Of a DNA stretch of 64,000 nt, positions 24,333 through 34,822 are shown piece by piece. The stretch spans positions 2,604,001 through 2,668,000 of the forward strand of contig OZ218961.1 in NCBI GenBank assembly GCA_965112735.1. Direction: 5' to 3'. The notes beneath the pieces were generated by a model. The model saw only the letters and a list, made by a program, of their open reading frames with translations, searched no databases and was not told the DNA's origin. The position numbers were made by a program, and so were the translations under genes. Each line of letters begins with the position of its first letter. The first letter of the stretch is position 1. Origin of the DNA: Phaeosaccion multiseriatum (lineage: Eukaryota > Ochrophyta, other classes).

Positions 24333-25141
24333 GGGGGTGCGGGAGGGAGAGAGAGAGAATTTGTGTTGGGCGGGAGAAGAATGAATCGAGTGCCATACTT
24401 GACTGCTGAAGACTGTCACCAAAGTGGATGCTAACCTAAAACCTGACCCCAGCGCAGAGATACACGTCAAAAGCTGCACCAAGCTGTGTACACCAGGGGT
24501 TAGGGGGAGCAGACAGGTCTACCTGCACAGCCCGTTGTACCGACGAGGGCGCCGCTCCTGCTGCACTACCCAGACCCTGCTGCCGCATCATGGACTTGAT
24601 GGCCCGCCTCTCAGTTTTGTCCAAGCCTGTCGCCACCATCGAGACGGGGGGGGGGATGCGAGGGTGTTCGAGTGTGAGGGGCGGAGAGGCATAGTGCTTC
24701 CTCCTACTTCTTCTTCCCCTTGCCTCCTCGTCTATTCTCATTTGATGAGTCAGTATACACGCAGGATGGATGGAAGGGAGGGGGGAAGGAAGGGTCCCAC
24801 CTTGACAGAGTCGGCAAAATTCCCCTGAAGCTGTCTGTCCCTTCCGAATCAACTCCATTAGCTCTTCCATCTGCACGAGAAGAAGGTACAGAGAAGGACG
24901 CGTCAGAGGTCCCAACTGGGGACTAAATGGTCGGGAATACACCGAGTGGGAAGGTAAAAGGAAAGGCAAAAGGCAAGTCGCGGAGGCAACATCGATCCGA
25001 CTTTTTAAAGGGCCAAGTCACCTTGTTTGTCAAATGCGAGCGGTTTTCGGCAGTAGTGTCGCCACCACTAGAAGTAGCACCATCGTATCCATTAGTACAA
25101 GCTGCTCCCGCCGGAGCAGCAGCCCCTGGGCGCCCTTCCAT
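18420..25141 (-). CDS. SPT3: SPT3-like subunit of the SAGA coactivator
   Basis: Ten exons (25141-25022, 24870-24801, 24626-24523, 24191-23999, 23574-23462, 23195-23094, 22677-22013, 21469-21348, 20925-20747, 20018-18420) join in frame to about 1088 residues. SPT3 has two histone folds and presents TBP to promoters within SAGA. The first fold begins near residues 141-165 ([12 protein letters not shown]; compare EIQQMMFVSGE in yeast Spt3). The second is at 456-556: [47 protein letters not shown] and [12 protein letters not shown] follow the yeast order and spacing. A ~150-residue Glu/Asp-rich block lies between them. The 532-residue C-terminal exon is Gly/Ser/Ala-rich and repeats a module twice ([12 protein letters not shown]…SSASSYG). 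The start codon is the first in-frame ATG of the most upstream exon I could find; more 5' exons are possible. The gene name rests on remembered family motifs and was not tested by alignment. Confidence 0.75.
19391..19404 (+). repeat. Dispersed 15-mer, copy 4 (14 of 15 bases)
   Basis: Lies in the last exon of the minus-strand SPT3-like gene but in the opposite orientation to its sense strand, so it is read as VSPT. It is the only coding copy seen in antisense. Confidence 0.85.
20246..20428. repeat. (CA)n microsatellite
   Basis: CA/CGCACA dinucleotide repeat in the last intron of the SPT3-like gene (20019-20746). It reads as GT on the sense strand. The longest pure run is about 40 units. Confidence 0.95.
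21128..21196 (-). pseudogene. Degenerate duplicate of SPT3 exon 9 inside the upstream intron
   Basis: The minus strand here reads [17 protein letters not shown], closely matching [17 protein letters not shown] at the start of the true exon (20925-20747). The match stops after about 23 codons; the helix and the [10 protein letters not shown] end are missing. The copy and the real exon are separated by GGA repeats. It could be a decayed duplicate or a vestigial alternative exon. Confidence 0.75.
21480..21893. repeat. (GTGA)n, about 410 bp
   Basis: Nearly pure tetranucleotide repeat in the SPT3 intron between exons 22677-22013 and 21469-21348. On the sense strand it reads CACT and ends next to the acceptor of exon 8. 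Confidence 0.95.
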
Positions 25142-25465
25142 AACAGGCCGTCTCTGAGGGGAAATCGAGGAAATCTCGTGCCGGAAAGTCTCGTGCCGGA
25201 AACCGGGTTTTTTTTTGGGGTCGAGGAAGGGGGGTGGCATCATTGTTGGCCTGTTAGGTGAGTGTCGTACGAGCGTGAGTATGCAGCAGCAGCAACATTG
25301 GGACACAGGGAGCAGCAGCTATGGAACCCTGGCGGCAGTAGTAGAAGATACCTCGGTCTAGGCTCCTTCCACTCCCCTTCCCTTCCCATCTCACGCCCTC
25401 CCCCCCCGTGCTGCCTGCCCTATTCCTGTCCTGCCTGACTACTCTCCGAAACCAGTCTCTTAGCC
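25142..25465. promoter_or_regulatory. Divergent intergenic region, 324 bp
   Basis: It lies between the SPT3-like start (-) and the RPLP2 start (+). A run of nine T occurs at 25208-25216. Because the SPT3 5' end is uncertain, part of this may be 5' UTR or another exon. Confidence 0.45.
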
Positions 25466-26086
25466 ATGAAGGGAGTCGCCGCACTTGTACTCTGCGTATT
25501 GGGGGGCAACGCCACCCCCTCTGTGGATGACCTCACCAAGGTGATCACCGCTGCTGGTGGCGAGGCTGATGCCGAGTCCTTGGCAACCCTCGTGAAGGAG
25601 ATGGAGGGCAAGGTCAGTGATCATCGATGCGCCGCAGCCATAGACACACGTCTCCCCCATGGCGGGGGGGCTGGGCCTGCTTCTCGCCCCTGTGACCTTC
25701 CGTCTTCGTGTGCGAGGGGAAGAGGACAGCAGCGAGGGCTCGTTTATTTTTGAATTTTGCTCTTGGCATCACTGCCTGGGGAAGAAGGAAGAAGAAGGAG
25801 GGAAGAGGAGACGGATATTCGCTCTTCGGCTAAGTATGCTTCTGCTTCTGCTGCTGCTGCTGCTCTTGATATGAACCTCGCTCAGGATGTCAGTGAGACG
25901 ATCACTTCTGGCCTGGCCAAGCTCGAGACTGTCTCGGTGGGCGGAGGTGGAGGAGGAGGAGGAGGAGGTGGCGGAGGAGGAGACGCCGCCGCCGCAGAGG
26001 TGGTGGAGGAGAAGGTGGAGGAGGAGGAGGTCGACATGGGAGGAGGAATGGACATGTTCGGCGGCGAGGAGGCAGGCGACTACTAG
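25466..26086 (+). CDS. RPLP2: 60S acidic ribosomal protein P2
   Basis: Exons 25466-25612 and 25886-26086 join in phase 0 to 115 residues, the normal length of P2. The N-terminal dimerisation domain (MKGVAALVLCVLGGNATPS, then DVSETITSGLAKL) is typical of P2. The flexible hinge is poly-Gly instead of the usual Ala-rich hinge. The C-terminus is acidic (EEKVEEEEVDMGGGMDMFGG) and ends EEAGDY, so the canonical MGFGLFD ending that contacts elongation factors is replaced by a diverged DMGGGMDMFGG. P1/P2 dimers form the ribosomal stalk that recruits translational GTPases. One intron, phase 0, 273 bp. Confidence 0.93.
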
Positions 26087-27299
26087 AGTGAGTAGATTGC
26101 TTTGTGTGCTTGGGATATGTGGACCAGAGTTGGGTGGCTGTTCCCGTTGATGAAGTTGGTGTTTAGGATTAGGATTTAGGATTTCTATCCCCCCTCCTGC
26201 GCTCTACCACCTTTCTGGGGGACGGGCAGCGCTTCAGGCAAGCATGCGTGGGTGCGTGCGTGGGTGCGTGCGTGCCTATCTCTCGTGTCACCCCCGGCTT
26301 CGATCATTGATTTGATTGCCGAACATGCCTATTGTAGAGTCTTGCCCTTGCACTTATTCTAACCCACCTACCCTTCCCTCCCTCCCTCCCTCCCTCCCCC
26401 CCTCCCCGCGTTCTCCTCCTCACGCGTCTTTCCTCGGCCCCTTCGCGACACACAAAACGAAAATGCGCTGGTTATCCCCACCCACTGCTTCCCACCCCAG
26501 TCGTAGCAGCGGCGGTAGCTCCGCGAGAAGGCCTCGTGTGTAATAAACAGTTACGCACGCGATTTTTTTTCTCCCGCCCACTTGTGTTGGGGGGTGTTGT
26601 GCTCTGCGTGGAGTGCCATCGAAGAGGAGAGATGATATAACATGGCGGCCAAGGCGGCGTCGTGAATGACTGCTGTGTGTGTTTGTTGTTGGTGTTGACA
26701 TGAGCACGAAGTGGAGCCTACCCTACCTACCTATCCACCTACACTTTAGCTGTTGAGCTGATGGACGGTGGGAGCCCCCGGTGCTTTGCCTCCGCGTTGT
26801 GTAAATCAATCATTGCCCACTCTCAAGCTCCAAAAGCAGTTGGCTCAAATTATTCACAAAACTGAGACTAAGAACTGCTTCAAATCTTCAAGGTCCGTCA
26901 TTCTACTGCTCCCCTCATTGTCGCTGGTCCTGCTCTGGCTTGATGCATCCTATCTTGGCCTTTCCAGCAGCTTCCCTTCTGTAAGTTGCTGGCCCTGCTC
27001 TGGCTTGATATATCATTGCCTGAGCAGCAGCTCTCCCTTTGAAAAGTAAAGAGTGTTCGACACCACACCTCTACTTGCTTGACCTTCTCCCGCTAGTCCT
27101 CCTCCTCCTCCTCCTGCCCCCCCTCCTCCTGCTGCTCTTGCTCTTGCTTCTACTACTGCTACTACTCTTACTACTGCTACTGCTCCTACTACTGCTACTA
27201 CTCCTCCTCCTCCTACTGCTATTGCTACTACTGCTCCTTTGAGCTGGACTGAGGCGCGCGCCACTCAGTCCTTGACATGACAAGCATTCCTATGCGAAG
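26087..27299. other. Intergenic region, about 1.2 kb, no gene seen
   Basis: It lies between the 3' ends of RPLP2 (+) and the Josephin gene (-). It holds a CCCT tract (26371-26405), GTGCGTGC runs near 26250 and a CTC/CTA triplet repeat (27095-27240). No open frame has domain-like content. Confidence 0.5.
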
Positions 27300-28442
27300 T
27301 CAACCCCCCCCCCCCTCTGCATGATTGACTGAGGCCGCCTCCGCCCCAGCAGCAGCCCCAGGTGGGCAAGCTTGGGCCTTCTCCTCCCAATCCCGCCTAG
27401 CATTCTCCATCTCGTGAGAGGCCGCGGAAGCAGCAGCGGCAACGGCAAACTCCACGCTCTCTGAGCAAGGCACCGTCGATGAGCATGATGAGTGTGATGA
27501 ATGCACATGCCCCACCGACCCTCCGACCTCCCTTTCCACCACGAAGATCTGACTGTCGTTCACTTGCACCTCCGCCAGCAGCGAGGCCACCAGAGCGCTC
27601 CAAGGTCTGAGAATCAAAGGACGTCGGATCTTCGAGTCAACGTTCCACCAAACGACGGGCGCACGGGCTGCTGCCTCTGCCGCTTTTGCTGCTGCCTCTG
27701 CCGCTTCTGCTGCCGCCACGGCCGCCACAGCCGCTGCTATCGCGCACTCTTCACAGCCAAGGTTGTTCTGTGCTTCCTCTTTCACCTCCTCCTTCCCGGC
27801 GAGGTGGTGCGGGCATATTCCCGATGCTGCTTGTGCTGCTGCTGCTGCTGCTGCCGCCGCGGCCGCCCCCGCCCCCGCCCCCCCTTGCTCTCCGTGCTTT
27901 GCGCCGCCTTGTCGTTGAGGGACCAAAGCGTACCAATGACCCGAGTCGAGGGACCATTTGCCTCCTCCGCTGCGGTGTACCAACACGCCAAGGGCCGAGT
28001 CGAGATTCAGCTGCTCCAGATCCTCCCTCGCCTTGTTGGGAAACGAGGGGTTGCCCCGAATGTGCTTGGTGATTCGGCACTGCGCCTCCGCGAGCGCCCG
28101 AGTCATCACACTCAAGTCATAGAAGCCCATGAATGGCAGGAACGAGCGATACGGGTTGAGTCCTTTCTTCTTGCCCCCGCCCTTTCTTATAAGGGCACAT
28201 TCCTCCTCCCACAATTGGTCCGCAATCCTGTCCATCCTCTTCTTTGTGACGATTTTTTGCCCACACAGGTTATTGATCGCACACAACCCACACATCATAC
28301 GCAGAGGCGACTGTCTCTCATGGTATATTGGCGGCTGAGGGGAGGTGGGCCTCAAACGCCTCAGTCTCCTCTTCCCCTTCCCCTCCTCCTCAAGCCCTCC
28401 ACGTGCTGTCGCGCTGCTCATGCTCCTCGTGCTGCCTTGCAT
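27300..28442 (-). CDS. Josephin-domain deubiquitinase
   Basis: Intronless frame of 380 residues from the ATG at 28442. The catalytic region matches Josephin: IYHERQ, then MMCGLCAINNLCG, where the first Cys aligns with the nucleophile of the C-x2-H-x2-NN motif in ataxin-3 and JOSD1/2. The downstream His is in SGHWYALVP and the Asn/Asp element is WWNVDSKI. Josephin enzymes cleave ubiquitin chains. An Ala/Glu-rich insert of about 100 residues lies between GHWYAL and WWNVDSKI, thus between the catalytic His and the Asn/Asp element. The His that normally follows the nucleophile by three positions is Cys. There are no ubiquitin-interacting motifs or polyQ tract, so this is closer to Josephin-1/2 than to ataxin-3. 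It is divergent from the Mg2+ channel gene. Confidence 0.85.
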   Translation of the reverse strand: MQGSTRSMSSATARGGLEEEGKGKRRLRRLRPTSPQPPIYHERQSPLRMMCGLCAINNLCGQKIVTKKRMDRIADQLWEEECALIRKGGGKKKGLNPYRSFLPFMGFYDLSVMTRALAEAQCRITKHIRGNPSFPNKAREDLEQLNLDSALGVLVHRSGGGKWSLDSGHWYALVPQRQGGAKHGEQGGAGAGAAAAAAAAAAAQAASGICPHHLAGKEEVKEEAQNNLGCEECAIAAAVAAVAAAEAAEAAAKAAEAAARAPVVWWNVDSKIRRPLILRPWSALVASLLAEVQVNDSQIFVVEREVGGSVGHVHSSHSSCSSTVPCSESVEFAVAAAASAASHEMENARRDWEEKAQACPPGAAAGAEAASVNHAEGGGG

Positions 28443-28799
28443 ATGCGTGAGAGAAAGGCCCTTGCTTTAGTAGAAGTGTCAATCATTCCCGTTGTCCTTT
28501 CTGCTCCCCTCCCTTTTTGCTCCGTCACGAGTCTGCGTACGCGAGAGAAAAAAAAACTTCCCTCCGGGGTCCGGTCAGCCTCAGTTCCCCTTGTAAGCTC
28601 CGTGAATACGTTCTCTCCCTCCCTTGGTTACTAAGAAAACTCTCCGCTACTGCTGCTGTTTGTTCCTTTTTGTTTTGTTTTTTCTCTCGTCTCTCTCACC
28701 ACTATGAATGACCCCATCGCCATCCGCTGCCTTCCAATTTGAAATCAAATTGGAAATTCCCGTCCCGGCCCGCTCTTTCCCCCCCCCCCCTTTGTCACG
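28443..28799. promoter_or_regulatory. Divergent intergenic region, 357 bp
   Basis: It lies between the Josephin gene (-) and the MRS2-like gene (+). It contains an A9 run (28547-28555), a T/C-rich patch (28655-28690), the inverted repeat CCAATTTGAAATCAAATTGG at 28733-28752 and a C10 run near 28781. The inverted repeat is the best candidate for a bound site. Confidence 0.5.
28733..28752. promoter_or_regulatory. 20-bp inverted repeat in the divergent promoter
   Basis: The sequence CCAATTTG-AAAT-CAAATTGG is a perfect 8-bp inverted repeat about 50 bp upstream of the MRS2-like ATG. It could be a dimeric transcription-factor site or simply a short hairpin; the sequence alone does not decide. Confidence 0.45.
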
Positions 28800-31700
28800 A
28801 TGCATCTTGTAAGAAGGGCGCAGGCTCTTGCCACGCCTCGATTGGCTCATGCGAGGAAGCGTAGTATCAGCTCTATCAGTAGCAGCTTTTCGGGACACCG
28901 TGACGGCGGCTTACTTATCTCTCGTAGCAGAGATGGTGCCATTTTTCAACAGAGACATAGGTATAGTAGCAGCGGCGGCAGCAGCAATGACGCAGCCTTT
29001 CGCAGGTAAGGATGACTTTTGAATCTGTCCAATATGGACCACCTCGGTTCCGGAAGAAGGCTGAAGTAGAGAAAGGAATTGGCAAGGAGATAAGGGAGGG
29101 AGGAGAGAGGGGAGGGAGTCACAAACGATCGAACGTCGAACCCCCTCCTTGTGCTTGCTTTGGGCCCTCCGTCTACCCTCCCTTGGGTCTGTCGCAGGAC
29201 CCGCATTCCGCGGTACTACAATGTGGTGGAGATACGAATGGACGGAAGCCACATACACACTCAAATGGACGTGCGAGAGGTACGCGAGGGGAGACTGGGG
29301 GGCTGGCAGAGCGACGCTAGGGGCGGGGCGGAGAGAGTGAGGTTTGGGGTTTGTTTGTGTCTTACAAGAACACGCACACACACGCACCATCCCCTCACGC
29401 GCCCGTGCTGCGCACGGCAAACCCATTATTTTGAACGAACCAAACGAAACAAAAAGAGACAACGTGGGGGAGTAAGTACATCAGTCTTCAAACTCCTTGT
29501 GTGCACTTACCCGTTCATCCTTTGTTGTTGCCTTTGAACCACGCGACCCTCCATGGCGGGTGGGTTGGTTGGTGCTTCTTGTGCGTCCATGGCGATCGCT
29601 CTGGCCTCACCGCGCTGTCTGCTGCTACCGTTGGTGATATGATTTGGAAGGTGTTGGGTCACTTTGGCCTGCATGCTCGTGATATCATCGAGTTAGGGCT
29701 GGGGGATGAAGCGGCGCATCCCTCCGTGGCTCTGTCCATCTCGCAGCCTCCGGTGGTGTTGCCCAGAAAGAGAGTCATTGGAGTAGCCATGGCCCACGTC
29801 AAGGCACTCATCTTCAAAGACAGGTCCGGAAGGGAGGGGGAGGGGGGGGGAGGAGGGGAGGGGAGAGGGGGGGGAGGGAAGGGAAGGATGGGGAGAGGGA
29901 GGGGAGAGGGGGAAACAGCGAAGAAGGAGAGGGGAGTTGGAGAGCAAAAGCTATATCCGAACTCTCTGTCTCAGCCACCACCCCCTCGCCCCCCTCCTCA
30001 CCTCACCTTCTTTGTCTGCTCCTCGCTCGGACTATACTGCCACAGATGTTTGCTATTCGACGCACACCGACCGTCAGGTGGGGATTTTTTTTTTTCTCAT
30101 ACAAAAGGAACTAACTTAAGGGTGATGACTTGTAGTTGAGCTCAAGGGTGCTTTCGATATTCAATTACCGATCTCTTGATTTGTGGTGCAGTTGAGTTCA
30201 GTCCGTAAGACCTTAACCCAAACATTGACCTTCCCCTCCCTTCCCCTCCCTTCCCTTCCCTTCCCTTCCCTTCCCCTCCCTTCCCCGTGGAGCACGTCTG
30301 TGTGTGCGTGTGTGCGTGTGTGCGTGTGTGCGTGTGTGCGTGTGTGCGTGTGTGTGTGCGCGCCTAATGTCGGAGCGTGTGCTAAAGTTAACGTGTTGTT
30401 GCTTGGCTGTATGTCTATATCCATGGCACCCTCTCACCCTCCTTCCCCATCCTATCATGCTTCTCATTCCTCCCGCCCGTGTGCGTGTCCCCCTTGTGCA
30501 GTTGCTCTGAGTGTGCATGCTCTCTCCACACTCATCCGCAAGAATATGGAGGACGCCTTGGAGATGGAGACAGACCCTAACAGAACCTTCGACTTTGAAA
30601 CAGCCGGCATGAAGGGTGGGGGGTCAGGCAGCAGCAGCAGCAGCAGCAGTAGTAGAGGTAACAGCACTGGCAGTGGCAGCAAAGAGGGCCATGGAGGAGG
30701 TGGCGTTGAGCCGTACCACTGCTGCCCTTCAACATTCAGCAGCAGCAGTAGCGGCAGCAGCAGCAGCAGTAGCAGCAGCGATGTGACCCTGGATATTGAC
30801 ATTTCGCAGGGGGGGGGGGAGGAGAGTGGTATAGAACTCCCGACTCGCCCGCCCCACCCTGGCAACAACAACAACAACAACAACAAGAGCGAAGCGAAAC
30901 CGAAGGAGTTGGTGATACAGCACCATGAGGTGGTCCCGTGGCCCTTCGAACTGGCTGTGCTGGAGGCCGTGGTGCAGGAGGTAGTGGCGTCTTATCAGCG
31001 CAGAGCAAGGCTATTCAGCAAGGTCGTCCGCTCAGGTGTGTGTGTGTGTGCGTGTGTATGTGTGTGTGTGTGCGTGTATGTGTGTGTGTGTGCGTGTGTG
31101 TGTGTGCGTGTGCGTGTGTATGTGTGCGTGTGTGTGTGTGCATGTGTGTGTGCGTGTGCGTGTGTGTGTTGTTCTGTGTGTGTATGGGTATGTATGTGCG
31201 TGTGTGTGGTCGTGTGGTCGTGTGGTCGTGTTGTGTATGGGTGGGTAGGTGTATGCCTGTCATTGCCTTAGGAAATCACCCCCCTTCCCTCCCCCTGCTC
31301 TGCTCTCTGATAGTCCTGGACCAGGTGACCCAACAGACTCACCTCGGCACTCAAGCGGACTTCCACAAGCTCGGTGAGTACATGCACAGCAGTTTCAGTT
31401 TGAGTTGACGTTCATTGACCCGCTCTCCATCTTTTGCATCCCTGTGGACATAGCTCAGCTCCGACTCACTCCCACTACGAAGTAACTCATTCTCTCATTC
31501 ACTCACTCACTCACTCACTCACTCACTCACTCACTCTCTCACTCACTCACTCACTCACTCACTCTCTCACTCACTCACTCACTCACTCACTCACTCACCC
31601 ACTCACTCACTCACTCACTCACTCACTCTTTAAATCTTTTCCCACTCACTCTCACTCACCCACTCACTCACTTTAAACGCATCGACTCATCCACCATGGC

Positions 31701-34700
31701 TCCGCTCCTGCTCGCTTCTCCTCCTGCTCTCTCTCTCCCTCTCTCGCTCCTCCTCCTCCTCCTCCTCCTCCTCCTCCTCCTCCTCCTCCTCCTCCTCCTC
31801 CTCCTCCTCCTCCTCCTCCTCCTGCTCTCTCTCTCCCTCTCTCGCTCCTCCTCCTCCTCCTCCTCCTCCTCCTCCTCCTCCTCCTATACCACCAACTGCT
31901 CCATCACTGGCACTCTCCCCTCTCCAGCCCCCATTCGAGCCGCACTGAAGGATTGCGAGCTCAAGACAGAGGAGCTGCGCAACTGCTTTGCTGACTTACT
32001 CAGGAGTGATGAGGACATGATCGCGCTGCTCCTCACCGAGAAGGAGAGGTGAGCGAGTGAGCACGGACACTGGATGGCAGCTGATGGATGGATGGATGGG
32101 TGGATGGCAGCTGATGGATGCATGGGTGGGTGAATGTATGGACCTTTGAACTTTGAACGGGACCGGTCTTCCGACCACCGGCAGTGCCAGTTTCCAGCTT
32201 TCAGTCTCAATTTGAGTTTCAAACGCATGCATGCCCACAACGCAGGGTCGGAAACAACGCGATTGTGGAGTACGAGAAGCATAACATGGTGAGTTTGTGA
32301 ATCAGTGAGTGAGTGAGTGAGTGATTGAGTGAGGGAGGGAGGGATTGCGTGAGTGCGTGAGTGCGTGAGTGCGTGGGTGCGTGAGTGGGTGAGTGAGGAA
32401 GAGATAGTGCCATGCCATCACCTCATTTCCATATACCTCCGTCTTCGTCCGTATGCCTCCATGATCATCCCAGGTGGAGCTGCTGCTGGAGCGGTACCAT
32501 CGCCAGCTTCTCATATCACAGCACGAGGTCAGAGCAAGTTAGAGCTGGTCAGGGAGGGAAGGACAGGGGAGGAATCAGAGCTTCGCCGTCCATACCACAC
32601 GCCTGTTGACAGCCTCCCCGAGAGCGATGAGTCTGAGCATGTTTAGTTCACCCCTATTATACTTTCTATCCGGAAAGGAAATAAAGAGGAAGAGTGTCCA
32701 AATATTGCCCAAATATTGTCTAAATTGATAGAATAGAATGATTGAACCGCTTTACCCTCACGCCCCCCCCCCCGTATCCCCCTATTCCCCACAGGTAGCT
32801 GTGATGATGAGTGAGCTGCAAGGCGCCCAGGAGCTTGCTGCCATCAACCTCGATCTGTTCCGGAACAGAATGATGTAAGTAGGCACCTCTCTACCTTCCC
32901 TTTCCTTCCCTTTCCTTCCTCCTGTTCATGTCAGTATGTAACGTGTCTCCCTCTCTCTCCCCTCTCTCTTCCCTCTCCCTCTCTCTCTCCTCCCTCCCTC
33001 CCTTTCTTCTCTCTCTCTCCCTTATCTCCCACTCTCTCCTCTATCCCTCTCTCTCTCCCTCCCTCTCTCTCCCTCTCCCTTTCCCTCTCTCTCCCCTCTC
33101 TCTCCTTCTCTCTCTGTCCCCGTCTCTCTCTCTCCTCTCTCTCCTTTCTCTATCTCTGTATGTGTGCTCCCCCCCCCCAACCTCGTCCCCCGGGGGTCCC
33201 TTAGCCGTATCGAGATGCAACTGACCATGCTCAGCATCGGCGTGGCCATGGGAGGAGCTCTTTACGTAAGTTTACGTAGTCTTTCGAAAGGAGGAGTAGA
33301 GAAGAGTAGAGTAGAGAGAGAGGGAGAGTGTGGAGAGTACTTGAGGGATGGAACACACTGTCTGACGGCATCGTTTCGTGTTCACCCTTCCTCTCTCTCT
33401 CTCGTTCTCCCTGTGTCCTCCTCTCCTCCCACGTGTCGCTTTACTGCCTTACTGCACAGGGAGCAATGGGGATGAACCTCATGCACGGTGAGAGGAGTGG
33501 CGGTTACGGAAAGGCAGACGGACAGGACGGCTTCGCAGTAGACGTCGATGAAGAAGTCTTTCTTATGGACCACCACTCCCACACACCACACCCTCACACC
33601 CACACACCACACCCTCACACCCACCCACCCACCCACCCACCCACCCATCCACCCACCCAACCACCCACCCACCCACTCATCCACACACCCACACACCCAT
33701 CCACCCACCCACCCATCCACCCACCCATCCATCCACCCACCCACCCACCCACCCACCCATCCAAACATCCACCCACACACCCACGCACCAACCCACACGC
33801 ACCCATTGACTTACTACCCATCCACAGGGGCGGAGGAGCTGCCCAACGCCTTCGGAGTGGCGGTAGGGTCGGGGCTGGGCATTGTCGTAGTGGCGTACTC
33901 GGGCTTCATTTTGTATTGGCGCTCGGTGGCAAACTCCAAGATTTTGGACACGCACTCAATAGAGACGGTTCAGTTTCAGAGCCTCTTGTCGCTCTTTTCC
34001 AAGGTGGGGGAGGGAGGGAGGGAGGGAGGGAGGGAGGGAGATGGGAGGGAAATGGGAGGGAGGGAGGGAGGGAGATGGGAGGGAGATGGGAGGGAGATGG
34101 GAGGGAGGGAGGGAGGGAGGCGTAAGGCAGAGCGCAGCCTTGGAACGATTAATGTGACAGTTACGATGCTACTTTCTTTCTGCAAGCCTTGCTTACTCTC
34201 CGTTCTTCTCCTCTCCTCCTCTTGCCTCTCTTCTCCTCCCCCCCTTCCCTCCCCTCCTTCCCTCCCCTCTCTCCCCCTCCCCTCTCTCCCCCTCCCCTCT
34301 CTCCACCTCCCCTCCCCTCACCTCTCCTCTCCTCTCCCCTCCTCTCCCTCTCCCCAGGTGGGCGCCATCGAAATCGTCCTTCGTGAAGCCCTGCGAGATA
34401 AGCAGCAACAAGCTCTGGCAGCTGAGGGAAAAGGGGCGTCCGCCTCAGGAGGAAAGGGGACACTGAAGAAACAAGAGTCAGAGACAGAGAAGACCACCAC
34501 CACCACCACCACCACTACCACCACCATGGGGGCAGGGAGGGAGAGAGAGGAGAAGCCTTCACAGCGACCATCATCATCATGCTCATTATCATCATCGTCA
34601 TCATCATCATCATCATCCGCGTCGGCGCCAGTTGTAGACCGGGAGAAAATGCGAAAGTTGCTCCTGCAGGAGACGGGCATAGCGTGTTCGGACGAGGAGC

Positions 34701-34822
34701 TGGACATGGTCTTCCACTTGCTGGATGAGGACGGCGACGGTTTCATCGAACGGCACGAGAGCGAGCACTTGGACAAGGAGATTGTGCCGCGTCGAGGGGG
34801 GGCGGGCGGGTGTGAGACGTGA
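28800..34822 (+). CDS. MRS2: MRS2/CorA-type Mg2+ channel with C-terminal EF hand
   Basis: Fourteen exons (28800-29005, 29198-29279, 29651-29823, 30046-30077, 30502-31035, 31314-31373, 31928-32048, 32246-32288, 32474-32527, 32795-32874, 33205-33265, 33460-33487, 33828-34003, 34358-34822) give 704 residues. The N-terminus is Arg/Ser-rich and acid-poor, as in a mitochondrial presequence. The MRS2 core follows: [25 protein letters not shown] and the long helix ([20 protein letters not shown]). The signature YGAMGMNL (GMN at 486-488) closes transmembrane helix 1, and helix 2 is at about 499-522. After a Thr/Ser-rich linker comes an EF hand: the canonical loop [12 protein letters not shown] at 673-684, preceded by [13 protein letters not shown]2 channels conduct Mg2+ across the inner mitochondrial membrane; an EF hand is not part of the usual architecture. 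A Ser/Gly-rich insert lies in exon 5. Confidence 0.92.
30907..30920 (+). repeat. Dispersed 15-mer, copy 5 (14 of 15 bases)
   Basis: Inside exon 5 of the MRS2-like gene, read as ELVIQH, just after an AAC/AAG triplet run. Confidence 0.9.
31486..31880. repeat. (CACT)n followed by (CTC)n in intron 6 of the MRS2 gene
   Basis: A CACT tetranucleotide block (31486-31670), then two CTC triplet blocks separated by the same TGCTCTCTCTCCCTCTCTCG spacer, which also precedes the first block. A two-mismatch relative of the dispersed 15-mer follows at 31885-31898. Confidence 0.9.
33587..33815. repeat. (CCCA)n intron block
   Basis: CCCA/CCAT repeat filling intron 12 of the MRS2 gene up to the acceptor at 33827. 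Confidence 0.9.

Noticed and set aside
30183-30500. Separate gene starting near the CCCTT and GT repeats
   Set aside because: The sequence is intron 4 of the MRS2-like gene; the coding frame resumes only at 30502 after a TTGTGCAG acceptor.
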